Shown here in pieces: positions 44,026 through 52,921 of a DNA stretch of 55,580 nucleotides (position 1 is the stretch's first letter; every line of letters begins with the position of its first letter). The notes beneath the pieces are model-generated. The model did no database searches. It was not told the origin of the DNA and saw nothing but the letters and a program-made list of their open reading frames with translations. The position numbers were made by a program, and so were the translations under genes. Source of the DNA: Pectinatus brassicae (GTDB taxonomy: Bacteria > Bacillota > Negativicutes > Selenomonadales > Selenomonadaceae); NCBI RefSeq assembly GCF_014201835.1, contig NZ_JACHFH010000020.1:1-55580 (forward strand). The letters run 5' to 3'.

Positions 44026-45330
44026 ATGAATTATCAAGAAGCTTTAGAGTACCTTAATGAACTTAATAAATTTGGTACGAAAATGGGATTGGAGCGCATT
44101 AAGCGCTTGGTCGAACTCTTAGATGAACCGCATTTAAAATATAAAACAGTTCATATTACAGGCACTAATGGCAAAGGGTCAACCTGCGCTATGGTAAGCG
44201 AAATTCTTCGGCAATCAGGCATAAAAACAGGACTTTATACATCACCGCATCTGTATTCTTATACAGAACGCATACAGATTAATGGCGTAGCAGTTTCGGA
44301 AGAGGTATTTGCTAATTGTATAAGTGTGGTAAAGCCTTTTGTTGAGCAAATGATTGAAGAAGGAATGGAATCACCTACGCAGTTTGAAGTGTTAACAGCA
44401 GCAGCGTTTTTATGTTTTGCTTTAAATGAGGTAGAGTATGCTGTAATTGAAGTTGGTTTGGGCGGACTGCTTGATTCTACTAATGTTGTAGAACCGGAAG
44501 TGTCAGTTATAACCAATGTAGCTTTTGAACATGCCCAATTTTGTGGCGGAACCCTGGAGGGGATTGCCCATCACAAGGCAGGAATAATAAAAGACAATGT
44601 GCCGGTTGTTACTGATGCTAAAGGGATGACATTGGAAATTCTGCATGAGGAAGCAACCAAGAAAAACACAGATTTATTTATTGAAGATATTGATTTTGCG
44701 GCGGGGTTTTTACGTGATGAAGAAAACAAGCAGGTAATCTCCTTTGCCTCGCAGATAATCGGTGTGGCTACAGAATTTAAGCTTAATCTATTAGGAATAC
44801 ACCAAATTAGAAATTCGGCCTTGGCAATTATGACAGCCTATTTATTGTCGAATGATGAAGAGCGAATTACCTCAGAAGCAGTAAAAAAAGCACTTTCTGG
44901 TGTAAAATGGCCGGGACGTTTTGAATATTTTTGTGTTTCCGATAAACAGATGATTATTGATGGAGCACATAATCCGGCAGGTATGTCAATGCTGCGGCAA
45001 AATCTTGATCGATATTTTCCTGGCGAGCAAAGAGTGTTTTTGCTGGGAATATTGGGCGATAAGGACATTGATGTCATGATTAAGACATTGTTGCGCCCAG
45101 ACGATGTGGTTGTAGCTACAGTGCCAGATTCAGCGCGCAGCTCAGATCCTAGTGACTGGGTCTCTAAGCTGAATGTGAAATATGTACAGATAGAAAAAGA
45201 CCGGCAGCAGGCGCTGACAAAGGCTATGGGGTTAACACAACGTGACGCTGTGCTGTGTATGACAGGGTCTCTATATCTTATTGGTGAACTGCGCCATGAA
45301 ATTTGTGAATTAATTAAAACTAAAAAATAA
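44026..45330 (+). CDS. folC: Folylpolyglutamate synthase/dihydrofolate synthase
   Basis: 434 aa. ATP loop TGTNGKGSTCAM near residue 45, Mur-ligase-like LGGLLDSTNVV and DGAHNPAGM. It adds glutamates to folates in the cytoplasm. It starts 7 nt after valS and is probably read from the same T-box-controlled transcript. A hairpin at 45334-45373 follows. Confidence 0.95.
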   Translation: MNYQEALEYLNELNKFGTKMGLERIKRLVELLDEPHLKYKTVHITGTNGKGSTCAMVSEILRQSGIKTGLYTSPHLYSYTERIQINGVAVSEEVFANCISVVKPFVEQMIEEGMESPTQFEVLTAAAFLCFALNEVEYAVIEVGLGGLLDSTNVVEPEVSVITNVAFEHAQFCGGTLEGIAHHKAGIIKDNVPVVTDAKGMTLEILHEEATKKNTDLFIEDIDFAAGFLRDEENKQVISFASQIIGVATEFKLNLLGIHQIRNSALAIMTAYLLSNDEERITSEAVKKALSGVKWPGRFEYFCVSDKQMIIDGAHNPAGMSMLRQNLDRYFPGEQRVFLLGILGDKDIDVMIKTLLRPDDVVVATVPDSARSSDPSDWVSKLNVKYVQIEKDRQQALTKAMGLTQRDAVLCMTGSLYLIGELRHEICELIKTKK

Positions 45331-45333
45331 ATA

Positions 45334-45373
45334 TTAAGGCAAAATGATACTTAGAAAATTCATTTTGCCTTAA
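45334..45373 (+). terminator. Hairpin after folC
   Basis: A perfect 14-bp stem (45334-45347 with about 45360-45373) is followed by AATAAAAG, not a T tract. Possible weak terminator. Confidence 0.5.
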
Positions 45374-45401
45374 TAAAAGTTAAGAATTATTTAGGTGATA
45401 T

Positions 45402-46709
45402 ATGAATATTTTCAGAAAAAAAATATATGCGCAGGATTGCAAAAAGATGATGTTTTATTCATTGCTGCTAACGGTGTTTTTTTTGCCATTTAGTGATGCA
45501 ATAGCAACATATACATTATTTTTGGGATGGTTCTTTTTTATTATAAAAATATTTTTTTCTGGCTGGCAGTGGCGAAAAACTATGCTGGATTTTCCGATAG
45601 TTGTTTTTGCTGTTATGGGGATACTCTCAGTAATCAATGCTCCGGAAAAAATGTTCAGCATATATAATTGGACGCATTTGGTAGGCAGATATATACTTAT
45701 ATATTATCTGACAATACAGACAATAACGGAAAAAAAACAGATTAAGGAAATCCTGTTGACGGCAGCAGTGGCAGCAGCAGGGGTGATAGCTTATGGATTT
45801 ATTCAATACATAGTGGGAATTAATACGGCAGTTATGGGCTGGACAGATAGACGGGCCTTTCCGGAAATGACGATGCGTATATATTCTACATTGCAAAATC
45901 CTAACTTGTTGGCTGGTTATCTTGATATGTTTTTAGCAATGGTTTTTGCAATACTTGTTACGATCCAAGAGAAAAAAATAAGAATTTTCTTAGGGGCATT
46001 TTTTATATTAGGATTGATATGCTTAGGCTTAACATATGCTCGCGGTGCATTTTTCAGCATTGCTATCGTTATTGCTGGTTATGGGATTTGCTATAATAGA
46101 AAAATATTATTGCCATTCATTGTATTATTGGCAGTGGGTTTATATGCTGATACGACATTGTTGGATAGGCTTACATCGGTCTTTGGCACCTTGGATTCAT
46201 CAGCGGAACTGCGCCTTGGTTTATGGGAAAGCACTATTGCCATGATTTTAGATCATCCGTTATTAGGCATTGGCTGGGGTATGTATTATTTTGTTTACCC
46301 CACATATGATTTTTATATGCAGGGACATTTTATAAAAATTGTACATGCTCATAATATGTATTTAAATATTACGGCAGAGATTGGGATTATTGGTTTTTTA
46401 GCTTTTGTTGTTTGCATGTTTATGCCGATATATCAGGGGATGCGCAAATATAAACGATTGACATCCAAATTTTTACGTGGGACATTGTTAGGCTGTAGTT
46501 TGGCATTTATTGCTTTAGCAATTAATGGTTTGACTGATTATGTATTATTCAATACTAATTTATCAATGATTTTTTGGTTTTTATTGGCAGTAGCAGTTGT
46601 TGTGTTGGAAGGTAATTCAATGCAGCAAGTGGAACAAGAGCTTGCTAAGCGTCATGTTGGATTGACGTCATTACCAGATTTTCCGTATGAACAGTTTAGA
46701 AATAAATAA
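45402..46709 (+). CDS. O-antigen ligase/polymerase family membrane protein
   Basis: 435 aa with about ten to twelve hydrophobic segments. The Wzy_C region is visible: LGLTYARGAFFS, then GLWESTIAMILDHPLLGIGWG and HAHNMYLNITAEIGIIGF, which are typical for WaaL/Wzy proteins. It would attach or polymerise O-antigen or another glycan at the inner membrane. The ribosome site is weak (AGGTG). No other glycan genes are near. It may be an orphan ligase. Confidence 0.87.
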   Translation: MNIFRKKIYAQDCKKMMFYSLLLTVFFLPFSDAIATYTLFLGWFFFIIKIFFSGWQWRKTMLDFPIVVFAVMGILSVINAPEKMFSIYNWTHLVGRYILIYYLTIQTITEKKQIKEILLTAAVAAAGVIAYGFIQYIVGINTAVMGWTDRRAFPEMTMRIYSTLQNPNLLAGYLDMFLAMVFAILVTIQEKKIRIFLGAFFILGLICLGLTYARGAFFSIAIVIAGYGICYNRKILLPFIVLLAVGLYADTTLLDRLTSVFGTLDSSAELRLGLWESTIAMILDHPLLGIGWGMYYFVYPTYDFYMQGHFIKIVHAHNMYLNITAEIGIIGFLAFVVCMFMPIYQGMRKYKRLTSKFLRGTLLGCSLAFIALAINGLTDYVLFNTNLSMIFWFLLAVAVVVLEGNSMQQVEQELAKRHVGLTSLPDFPYEQFRNK

Positions 46710-46786
46710 AAAGCATAATTACTTCTAATAAATGTATTTTTTTTTATTTAATTTAAAAGTAATTTTGGATATGGAAGGATATATAA

Positions 46787-47410
46787 ATGAAAGATATTTC
46801 TAAAGCAACTATTGATAGATTACCTTTATATTTACGCACTTTACGTATGGCTCAAGATGAGGGACTTGATGTGATTTCCTCTGAAGAATTGGGCCGTCGT
46901 TTAGAAATAACACCAGAACAAATACGCAAAGATTTGGCTTCCTTTGGTCAATTTGGCAAAAAAGGTGTCGGCTATTATGTAAATGAATTAAAAAAAAGTA
47001 TCAGCAGTATATTGGGCCTTGATAATCATTGGAATATGGCTATTGTTGGTATAGGCCACTTAGGCTCAGCTTTAGCTAATCATCACAGCTTTATATCGTT
47101 AGGGTTTAATTTAGTGGCATTATTTGATCATGATCCGGCAATAGTCGGTAAGACAATAAATCATGTAAAAGTAGAAGATGTTGCTGATTTAGAAAAACGC
47201 GTAAAAGAACTAAATATACATATTGGGATTATTACGGTGCCGGGACAATTTGCCCAAGATGTTGCCGATAGATTGGTCAAAGCCAAAATAAGAGGAATTT
47301 GGAATTTTGCACCAATCAGAATGAAGGTTCCTGATACGATGCACATTGTAAATGAAGATTTATCTATAGGACTATCAGGACTGTCTTACCATATAAGCAG
47401 AAAATTCTAA
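46787..47410 (+). CDS. rex: Redox-sensing transcriptional repressor Rex
   Basis: 207 aa. A winged-helix N-terminus (SKATIDRLPLYLRTL, GITPEQ-like ITPEQIRKDLASFGQFGKKGVGY) is followed by a Rossmann NADH-binding domain (AIVGIGHLGSALANH). Rex leaves its operators when NADH rises and so opens fermentation genes. It lies directly upstream of the propionate operon, where a Rex site overlaps the promoter. GGAAGGA precedes the start. Confidence 0.96.
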   Translation: MKDISKATIDRLPLYLRTLRMAQDEGLDVISSEELGRRLEITPEQIRKDLASFGQFGKKGVGYYVNELKKSISSILGLDNHWNMAIVGIGHLGSALANHHSFISLGFNLVALFDHDPAIVGKTINHVKVEDVADLEKRVKELNIHIGIITVPGQFAQDVADRLVKAKIRGIWNFAPIRMKVPDTMHIVNEDLSIGLSGLSYHISRKF

Positions 47411-47559
47411 AGATATAATCTTAAGATGATAAAAATACATTAAGGCAATGTATATAAGGAATGCGCGGGCTTTTTTTATTAAATTGCTTGACGGGTTTAT
47501 TATCTGGTGGTATGCTAACACATGTGGAAATATGGTGTTTTGTTGTACAAGTAACTATA

Positions 47560-47600
47560 AATGATTCGAATACTTACTATAGGGTTTGATTATAGTTACT
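47560..47600. promoter_or_regulatory. 11-bp inverted repeat upstream of the propionate operon
   Basis: AGTAACTATAA (47560-47570) and TTATAGTTACT (47590-47600) are perfect arms with a 19-bp gap, lying 28 bp upstream of the Rex site. An operator for an unknown regulator or a hairpin; TTGTACAA at 47553-47560 abuts it. Confidence 0.5.
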
Positions 47601-47627
47601 GTTTACAATAGCATCATAAGAGGGGCC

Positions 47628-47656
47628 TTGTGAAAAATTTCATTAAGGCATAATAT
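47628..47656 (+). promoter_or_regulatory. Rex operator and promoter of the propionate operon
   Basis: TTGTGAAAAATTTCATTAA (47628-47646) matches the Rex consensus TTGTGAAAWWTTTCACAA with a perfect left half. The left half is also the -35 box TTGTGA, with TAATAT (47651-47656) as the -10 box after 17 bp. Repression at low NADH and release at high NADH is predicted. The rest of 47411-47627 shows only the dyad at 47560-47600. Confidence 0.8.
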
Positions 47657-47690
47657 ATATTTTGTTGATTTATGGGGAGGAGAAGATTTA

Positions 47691-49193
47691 ATGATTGACA
47701 TTCGCGATCGCGTACGCAATAAGGAATTGCAATCTAAGATCGTTAGTGCCGAAGAAGCCGCTGCTTACATCAAGCCTAATATGAATGTGGCAACTAGCGG
47801 TTTTACTCCGTCAGGTTATGTGAAGGCTGTTCCAACAGCGCTTGCTAAACGCATGGAGAAGGAACCTTTTAAAATTAACTTATGGACAGGTGCATCGACT
47901 GGTATTGAAGAAGATGGTGCTTTAGCAAAGGTTAATGGCATTAATGTACGCATGCCATATCAGACTAACAAAGAACTCAGAAATCGTGTTAATAGCGGTG
48001 ATGTAGAATATATTGACATGCATTTGAGTGAATCTGCACAGTTTGCTCGTTATGGATATATGGGTGGCGGTATTGATGTAGCGATCGTAGAAGCTTGTGC
48101 AATAACAGAAGAAGGCAACATCATACCGACAACTTCATTGGGAAATAGTGCTTCTTATGTACAACAGGCTGATGTTGTAATCGTAGAAGTTAATACGACC
48201 CAGCCATTGGAACTTGAAGGTATGCATGATATATATGTACCACTTGATCCACCACATCGTTTACCTATTCCGATAGTTAAACCAAATGACCGTATTGGTA
48301 CTCCATACATACCATGCAGTCCTGATAAAATTAAATTCATTGTACCATGTGACATAAAAGACCATACACGTCCATTGGGTGAAATTGATGATTGTGCAAA
48401 GGCCATGTCCAGTCATATCATTGAATTACTTAACAATGAAATTAAAGAAGGACGCATGCCGGCAAATCTGTTGCCATTACAATCTGGTGTTGGGAATGTA
48501 GCTAATGCTGTTATCCACGGATTTGTGGAATCAGATTTGAAAGATTTGTCAGTTTACACTGAAGTAATTCAAGACGGTATGTTTGATTTAATTGATGCTG
48601 GTAAATTAAGCTTTGCTTCTGGAACAGCATTCTCACCTTCACCGGAAGGTTTGGATCGTTTTTATAAAAATATCAAAGAATATAGAAAACATCTGATGCT
48701 TCGTCCAGAGGAAATTTCCAACAGTCCTGAAGTGGCACGCCGCATTGGTGTTATTGCTATGAATACAGCTATTGAATGTGATATTTATGGCAATGTAAAT
48801 TCTACTCATATAATGGGTACAAAAATGATGAATGGTATTGGCGGCTCTGGAGACTTTGCCCGCAATGCTTATTTGACCATTTTCTGTACAGGTTCCACTG
48901 CTAAAGGCGGTGCGATTTCTTCAATAGTTCCTTTCTGTTCACATATCGACCATACAGAACATGATGTTGATATCATTGTAACTGAACAGGGTTTAGCTGA
49001 TTTGCGTGGTTTGTCTCCAAGACAACGTGCAAAAGTAATTATTGAAAAATGCGCTCATCCTGATTACAAACCAATGCTGCTTGATTATTATGAAAGAGCT
49101 GTAACTGCAACTAAAAATGCGCAGACTCCACATATTATAAGTGAAGCTTTGTCATGGCACGAAAAGTTTGTTGAAACAGGTTCCATGAAATAA
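47691..49193 (+). CDS. Acetyl-CoA hydrolase/transferase family, succinate CoA-transferase
   Basis: 500 aa of the Cat1/ScpC family. GVGNVANAV and GGSGDFARNAYLTIF are family motifs. In the methylmalonyl-CoA route such an enzyme moves CoA from propionyl-CoA to succinate, forming succinyl-CoA and propionate. Its position as first gene before the mutase supports this role over acetate use. Strong ribosome site GGGGAGGAG. Codon use shows many preferred codons, suggesting high expression. Confidence 0.88.
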   Translation: MIDIRDRVRNKELQSKIVSAEEAAAYIKPNMNVATSGFTPSGYVKAVPTALAKRMEKEPFKINLWTGASTGIEEDGALAKVNGINVRMPYQTNKELRNRVNSGDVEYIDMHLSESAQFARYGYMGGGIDVAIVEACAITEEGNIIPTTSLGNSASYVQQADVVIVEVNTTQPLELEGMHDIYVPLDPPHRLPIPIVKPNDRIGTPYIPCSPDKIKFIVPCDIKDHTRPLGEIDDCAKAMSSHIIELLNNEIKEGRMPANLLPLQSGVGNVANAVIHGFVESDLKDLSVYTEVIQDGMFDLIDAGKLSFASGTAFSPSPEGLDRFYKNIKEYRKHLMLRPEEISNSPEVARRIGVIAMNTAIECDIYGNVNSTHIMGTKMMNGIGGSGDFARNAYLTIFCTGSTAKGGAISSIVPFCSHIDHTEHDVDIIVTEQGLADLRGLSPRQRAKVIIEKCAHPDYKPMLLDYYERAVTATKNAQTPHIISEALSWHEKFVETGSMK

Positions 49194-49236
49194 TAGCTGA
49201 AAAATAGAAAAACTAATTGTTGAAATTTAGTTTACC

Positions 49237-49254
49237 AATCAGAGTAATCTGATT
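49237..49254 (+). other. Small hairpin with GTAA loop before the mutase gene
   Basis: AATCAGA (49237-49243), GTAA, TCTGATT (49248-49254) forms a stable hairpin, 16 nt upstream of the mutase ribosome site. Possibly an mRNA processing or stability site. Confidence 0.4.
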
Positions 49255-49284
49255 AAATAAAAGATCCAGGAGGAATAAATAACT

Positions 49285-50937
49285 ATGAGCACTGAAAAAG
49301 AAAAGATCCAAGCTGAATTAGATGCGTATAATGCCAGCGTCGAAAAAGCCGTTGCAAAATTTCCGGAACGTCCTAACCTTCCAGAACAACGTCTTTACAC
49401 TCCCCTTGACATTAAAGATACAGACTATGCTGATGAAGTAAGCTTCCCAGGTGTATATCCTTATACCCGTGGCGTTCAGCCTACAATGTACCGTGGTCGT
49501 TTCTGGACTATGCGTATGTATGCAGGTTTCTCCACAGCAGAAGAATCCAATAAACGTTATCGTTACTTAATCGAATCCGGTGCATCAGGACTTTCCTGCG
49601 CATTCGATTTACCTACTCAAATCGGTTATGACTCTGATGATGCTATTTCCGAAGGTGAAGTTGGTAAAGTTGGGGTTGCTATTGACTCCTTAGCTGATAT
49701 GGAAGTTCTTTTCGACAAAATTGACCTCGGTAAAGTTTCCACTTCTATGACTATCAATGCACCAGCATCCGTATTACTCGCAATGTACATTGCAGTAGCA
49801 GAAAAACAGGGTGTTGCAGCTGATCAGCTTAAAGGTACCATTCAAAATGATATCTTAAAAGAATATGCTGCTCGTGGAACATATATTTTCCCACCTCGTC
49901 CTTCCATGCGTCTTATCACCAATATTTTTGAATATTGCTCACAAAATGTACCAAAATGGAATACAATTTCTATTTCTGGTTACCATATCCGTGAAGCTGG
50001 TTCAACAGCTGCTCAGGAAATCGCATTTACCATCAGCGATGGTATTGCTTACGTTGAAGCTGCAATCAAAGCAGGTCTTGACGTTGATGCTTTTGCTGGC
50101 CGTCTTTCTTTCTTCTGGAATGCACATAACAACCTCTTAGAAGAAGTTGCTAAATTCCGTGCTTCCCGCCGTATTTGGGCAAAAGTTATGAAAGAACGTT
50201 TCAACTCTAAAAAAGAAAAATCCATGAAACTTCGTTTCCATACCCAGACAGCAGGCTCAATGCTTACAGCTCAACAGCCTAATAACAACATCGTTCGTGT
50301 TGCGCTTCAGACTGCAGCTGCAGTAATGGGTGGAACCCAGTCCCTTCATACCAATTCCCGTGATGAAGCTTTGGCACTTCCTACTGAAGAATCAGTTATG
50401 GTTGCTCTTCGTACCCAGCAAATCGTTGCTTATGAAAGTGGCTTAGCTGATGTTATTGATCCTTTAGCAGGTTCTTACTATGTTGAATCAATGACCAACA
50501 AAATTGAAGCAGAAGCTTGGGATTACATCAAGAAAATTGATGAAATCGGTGGTGCTGTTTCAGCTATCGAAAAAGGCTATATTCAAAAAGAAATTCAAGA
50601 CAGTGCTTACAAATGGCAGATGGATGTTGAATCCGGTGCAAAAGTTATTGTCGGCGTAAATAAATTCCAGGTTGAAGAAAAACCTGTTGAAGGACTTTTA
50701 CGTGTAGATGCTTCTGTTGGCGAAAAACAGAAAGCAAAACTGGCTGAAATGAAAGCTGGTCGTGACAATGATGCAGTTAAAGCTGCTCTTGCTGCTCTTG
50801 AAAATGCTTGTAAAGACGAAAATGAAAATCTTATGCCTCATATTCTCGGCGCAGTTAGAACCTATGCTACACTTGGTGAAATTTGCGGCGTAATGCGTAA
50901 AGTATTTGGTGAATACGAAGCACATACAAATTTATAA
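49285..50937 (+). CDS. Methylmalonyl-CoA mutase, large (catalytic) subunit
   Basis: 550 aa covering the TIM-barrel catalytic domain only; the B12 domain is a separate gene next door. Motifs: [30 protein letters not shown] at residues 52-81, [21 protein letters not shown]. With the small protein it converts succinyl-CoA to methylmalonyl-CoA using adenosylcobalamin. CGT, CTT and TTC codons are frequent, as in highly expressed genes. AGGAGG precedes the start. Splitting of the mutase into two chains is usual in this lineage and archaea. Confidence 0.95.
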   Translation: MSTEKEKIQAELDAYNASVEKAVAKFPERPNLPEQRLYTPLDIKDTDYADEVSFPGVYPYTRGVQPTMYRGRFWTMRMYAGFSTAEESNKRYRYLIESGASGLSCAFDLPTQIGYDSDDAISEGEVGKVGVAIDSLADMEVLFDKIDLGKVSTSMTINAPASVLLAMYIAVAEKQGVAADQLKGTIQNDILKEYAARGTYIFPPRPSMRLITNIFEYCSQNVPKWNTISISGYHIREAGSTAAQEIAFTISDGIAYVEAAIKAGLDVDAFAGRLSFFWNAHNNLLEEVAKFRASRRIWAKVMKERFNSKKEKSMKLRFHTQTAGSMLTAQQPNNNIVRVALQTAAAVMGGTQSLHTNSRDEALALPTEESVMVALRTQQIVAYESGLADVIDPLAGSYYVESMTNKIEAEAWDYIKKIDEIGGAVSAIEKGYIQKEIQDSAYKWQMDVESGAKVIVGVNKFQVEEKPVEGLLRVDASVGEKQKAKLAEMKAGRDNDAVKAALAALENACKDENENLMPHILGAVRTYATLGEICGVMRKVFGEYEAHTNL

Positions 50938-50963
50938 TATAGAGATTCTCGGAGGGACTAATG

Positions 50964-51356
50964 ATGGAAAAACGTATCAGAGTATTAGTTGCAAAACCTG
51001 GACTTGACGGTCATGACCGCGGAGCTAAAGTTGTAGCTCGCGCTCTTCGTGATGCTGGTTTTGAAGTTATATATACCGGCCTTCGCCAAACACCAGAACA
51101 AATCGCTGAAGCTGCACTTCAGGAAGATGTTAATGTAGTTGCTATGAGTATTTTATCAGGCGCTCATCCACATCTTTTCCCTAAAGTTGTAGAACTTGTT
51201 CGTGCTAATGGCATGAACGACACTCTTATCGTTGGCGGCGGTGTTATTCCTGAAGGCGATATCCCAGCTCTTAAAGAAGCTGGCATTGCTGAAGTATTCA
51301 CACCTGGTACCCCAACTGGTAACATTGTTGAATTTATCAAAGCAAACGTAAAATAA
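50964..51356 (+). CDS. Methylmalonyl-CoA mutase, B12-binding subunit
   Basis: 130 aa from ATG 50964 (GGAGGG 7 nt before; ATG 50961 also possible). The cobalamin-binding motif DGHDRGAK (DxHxxG) is at about residues 15-22; [12 protein letters not shown] and [10 protein letters not shown] complete the B12 domain. It is the partner of the 550-aa mutase chain. It binds the B12 that the cbi genes help make. Confidence 0.96.
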   Translation: MEKRIRVLVAKPGLDGHDRGAKVVARALRDAGFEVIYTGLRQTPEQIAEAALQEDVNVVAMSILSGAHPHLFPKVVELVRANGMNDTLIVGGGVIPEGDIPALKEAGIAEVFTPGTPTGNIVEFIKANVK

Positions 51357-51366
51357 AAAAACGTAT

Positions 51367-51397
51367 TCTTGCCCTCTTATCTGTTGAGAGGGCAAGA
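51367..51397 (+). terminator. Hairpin between the B12 subunit and meaB
   Basis: TCTTGCCCTCT (51367-51377) and AGAGGGCAAGA (51387-51397) form a perfect 11-bp stem, then TGTTT. A partial terminator could lower meaB expression relative to the mutase. A smaller hairpin ATACG/CGTAT follows at about 51403-51425. Confidence 0.6.
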
Positions 51398-51450
51398 TGT
51401 TTATACGGTTGATTATTAATCGTATAAAGACATATTAAGGTGGTGTTAGC

Positions 51451-52392
51451 ATGGATATAGTAAAAGATCTTTTAAATGGTTCTCGTTTGGCGTTATCACG
51501 TACCATTACTGCTATTGAAAATGAGTATGATGAAGCCGTTGACATAATGAAAGAGCTTTATCCACATACTGGGCACGCCTTTGTCCTTGGTATTACCGGA
51601 CCTCCTGGTGCCGGCAAATCAACGATGACAGATAAACTTGCAAGAGCTTATCGTAATATGGGAAAAACCGTTGGTATTATTGCGGTTGACCCCACAAGTC
51701 CGTTTTCCGGTGGTGCTATTTTAGGTGACCGTATCAGAATGAACAGTCTTACACTTGATGAAGGCGTATTCATTCGCAGTATGGGCACACGTGGCAGCCT
51801 TGGTGGCTTGTCCCATAAAACAGCTGATGCCGTGAAAGCACTTGATGCTTTTGGTAAAGATGTTATTTTTGTTGAAACTGTTGGTGTTGGTCAATCGGAA
51901 GTCGATATTGTAAAAGCAGCAGATACGACAATGGTAGTACTTATACCAGGAATGGGTGATGATATTCAGGCTATCAAAGCCGGGATATTAGAAATAGGCG
52001 ATGTTTTTGCCATTAATAAAGCTGATCATGATGGTGCTGATAAGCTTCAGATGGAGCTTAATATGATGCTTGATCTTGATGGTGAAATGAAAGAATGGCG
52101 TCCGCCTATTCAAAAAGTCATTGCTAGTCAGGGTGAAGGTATTAATGAACTTGTCGCACAATTAGACAAGCATTATTCTTATATAAAAGAAAATGGCGTA
52201 CTCGAACAAAGACGTCATGAAAGAACAAGAACTGAATTGATGGAGCTGTTAAATGCATCCATTGGTAGATATATTACTAATAGTATAGTAAAAACGGGTC
52301 GCCTTGATAACTATCTCGAAGATATAAAATCGCGTGCCAATGACCCATATACAATAGTTCGCAGCTTGCTTGACGAACTGTTAGTAAAATAA
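51451..52392 (+). CDS. meaB: Methylmalonyl-CoA mutase-associated GTPase
   Basis: 313 aa. P-loop GPPGAGKST near residue 51, VDPTSPFSGGAILGDRIRM and VETVGVGQSE as switch regions, and NKADHDGADK as base-recognition motif (NKxD). MeaB loads and protects B12 in the mutase. Its place between mutase and epimerase agrees. Confidence 0.96.
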   Translation: MDIVKDLLNGSRLALSRTITAIENEYDEAVDIMKELYPHTGHAFVLGITGPPGAGKSTMTDKLARAYRNMGKTVGIIAVDPTSPFSGGAILGDRIRMNSLTLDEGVFIRSMGTRGSLGGLSHKTADAVKALDAFGKDVIFVETVGVGQSEVDIVKAADTTMVVLIPGMGDDIQAIKAGILEIGDVFAINKADHDGADKLQMELNMMLDLDGEMKEWRPPIQKVIASQGEGINELVAQLDKHYSYIKENGVLEQRRHERTRTELMELLNASIGRYITNSIVKTGRLDNYLEDIKSRANDPYTIVRSLLDELLVK

Positions 52393-52420
52393 ATATAAAG
52401 ATTTGCAGGAGGCTATATAA

Positions 52421-52834
52421 ATGTTTAAAGTAGAATGTGTTGACCATATTGGTATTGCTGTGCCAAATTTAGAAGAAGCTAAACAGTTCTATACTGATGT
52501 ATTAGGTTTAGAATGTACTGGTGAAGAAGAAGTTGCTGAACAAAAAGTAAAAACTGCTTTTATCCCTACAGGTGAAGCAGAAGTAGAACTTTTAGAATCT
52601 ACCTCTCCAGATGGTCCTATTGCTAAATTCTTAGAAAAAAATGGCGGTCGTCAGGGTATTCAGCATATCGCTCTTCGTGTTGATGATATTGAAGCTGCTA
52701 TTGCTGATCTTACAGCTAAAGGCGTTCGCATGATTGATGCAAAACCTCGTAAAGGTGCTGGCGGAACTTCTATCGCTTTCATGCATCCTAAAGCAAGCGG
52801 CGTATTGCTCGAACTTTGCCAACGCAATAAATAA
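52421..52834 (+). CDS. mce: Methylmalonyl-CoA epimerase
   Basis: 137 aa glyoxalase-fold protein. VDHIGIAVPNLEEA and GIQHIALRVDDIEAA carry the metal histidines, and GVLLELCQ the glutamate. It interconverts the R and S forms of methylmalonyl-CoA between the mutase and the decarboxylase. AGGAGG lies 9 nt before the start. Confidence 0.96.
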   Translation: MFKVECVDHIGIAVPNLEEAKQFYTDVLGLECTGEEEVAEQKVKTAFIPTGEAEVELLESTSPDGPIAKFLEKNGGRQGIQHIALRVDDIEAAIADLTAKGVRMIDAKPRKGAGGTSIAFMHPKASGVLLELCQRNK

Positions 52835-52921
52835 TTTTAGTATACAAAATATTACTGCCAATAGTATAATAGACATATTGCCGATAAAAAATAATATCAG
52901 GTAATTTAAGGAGGTATAACT

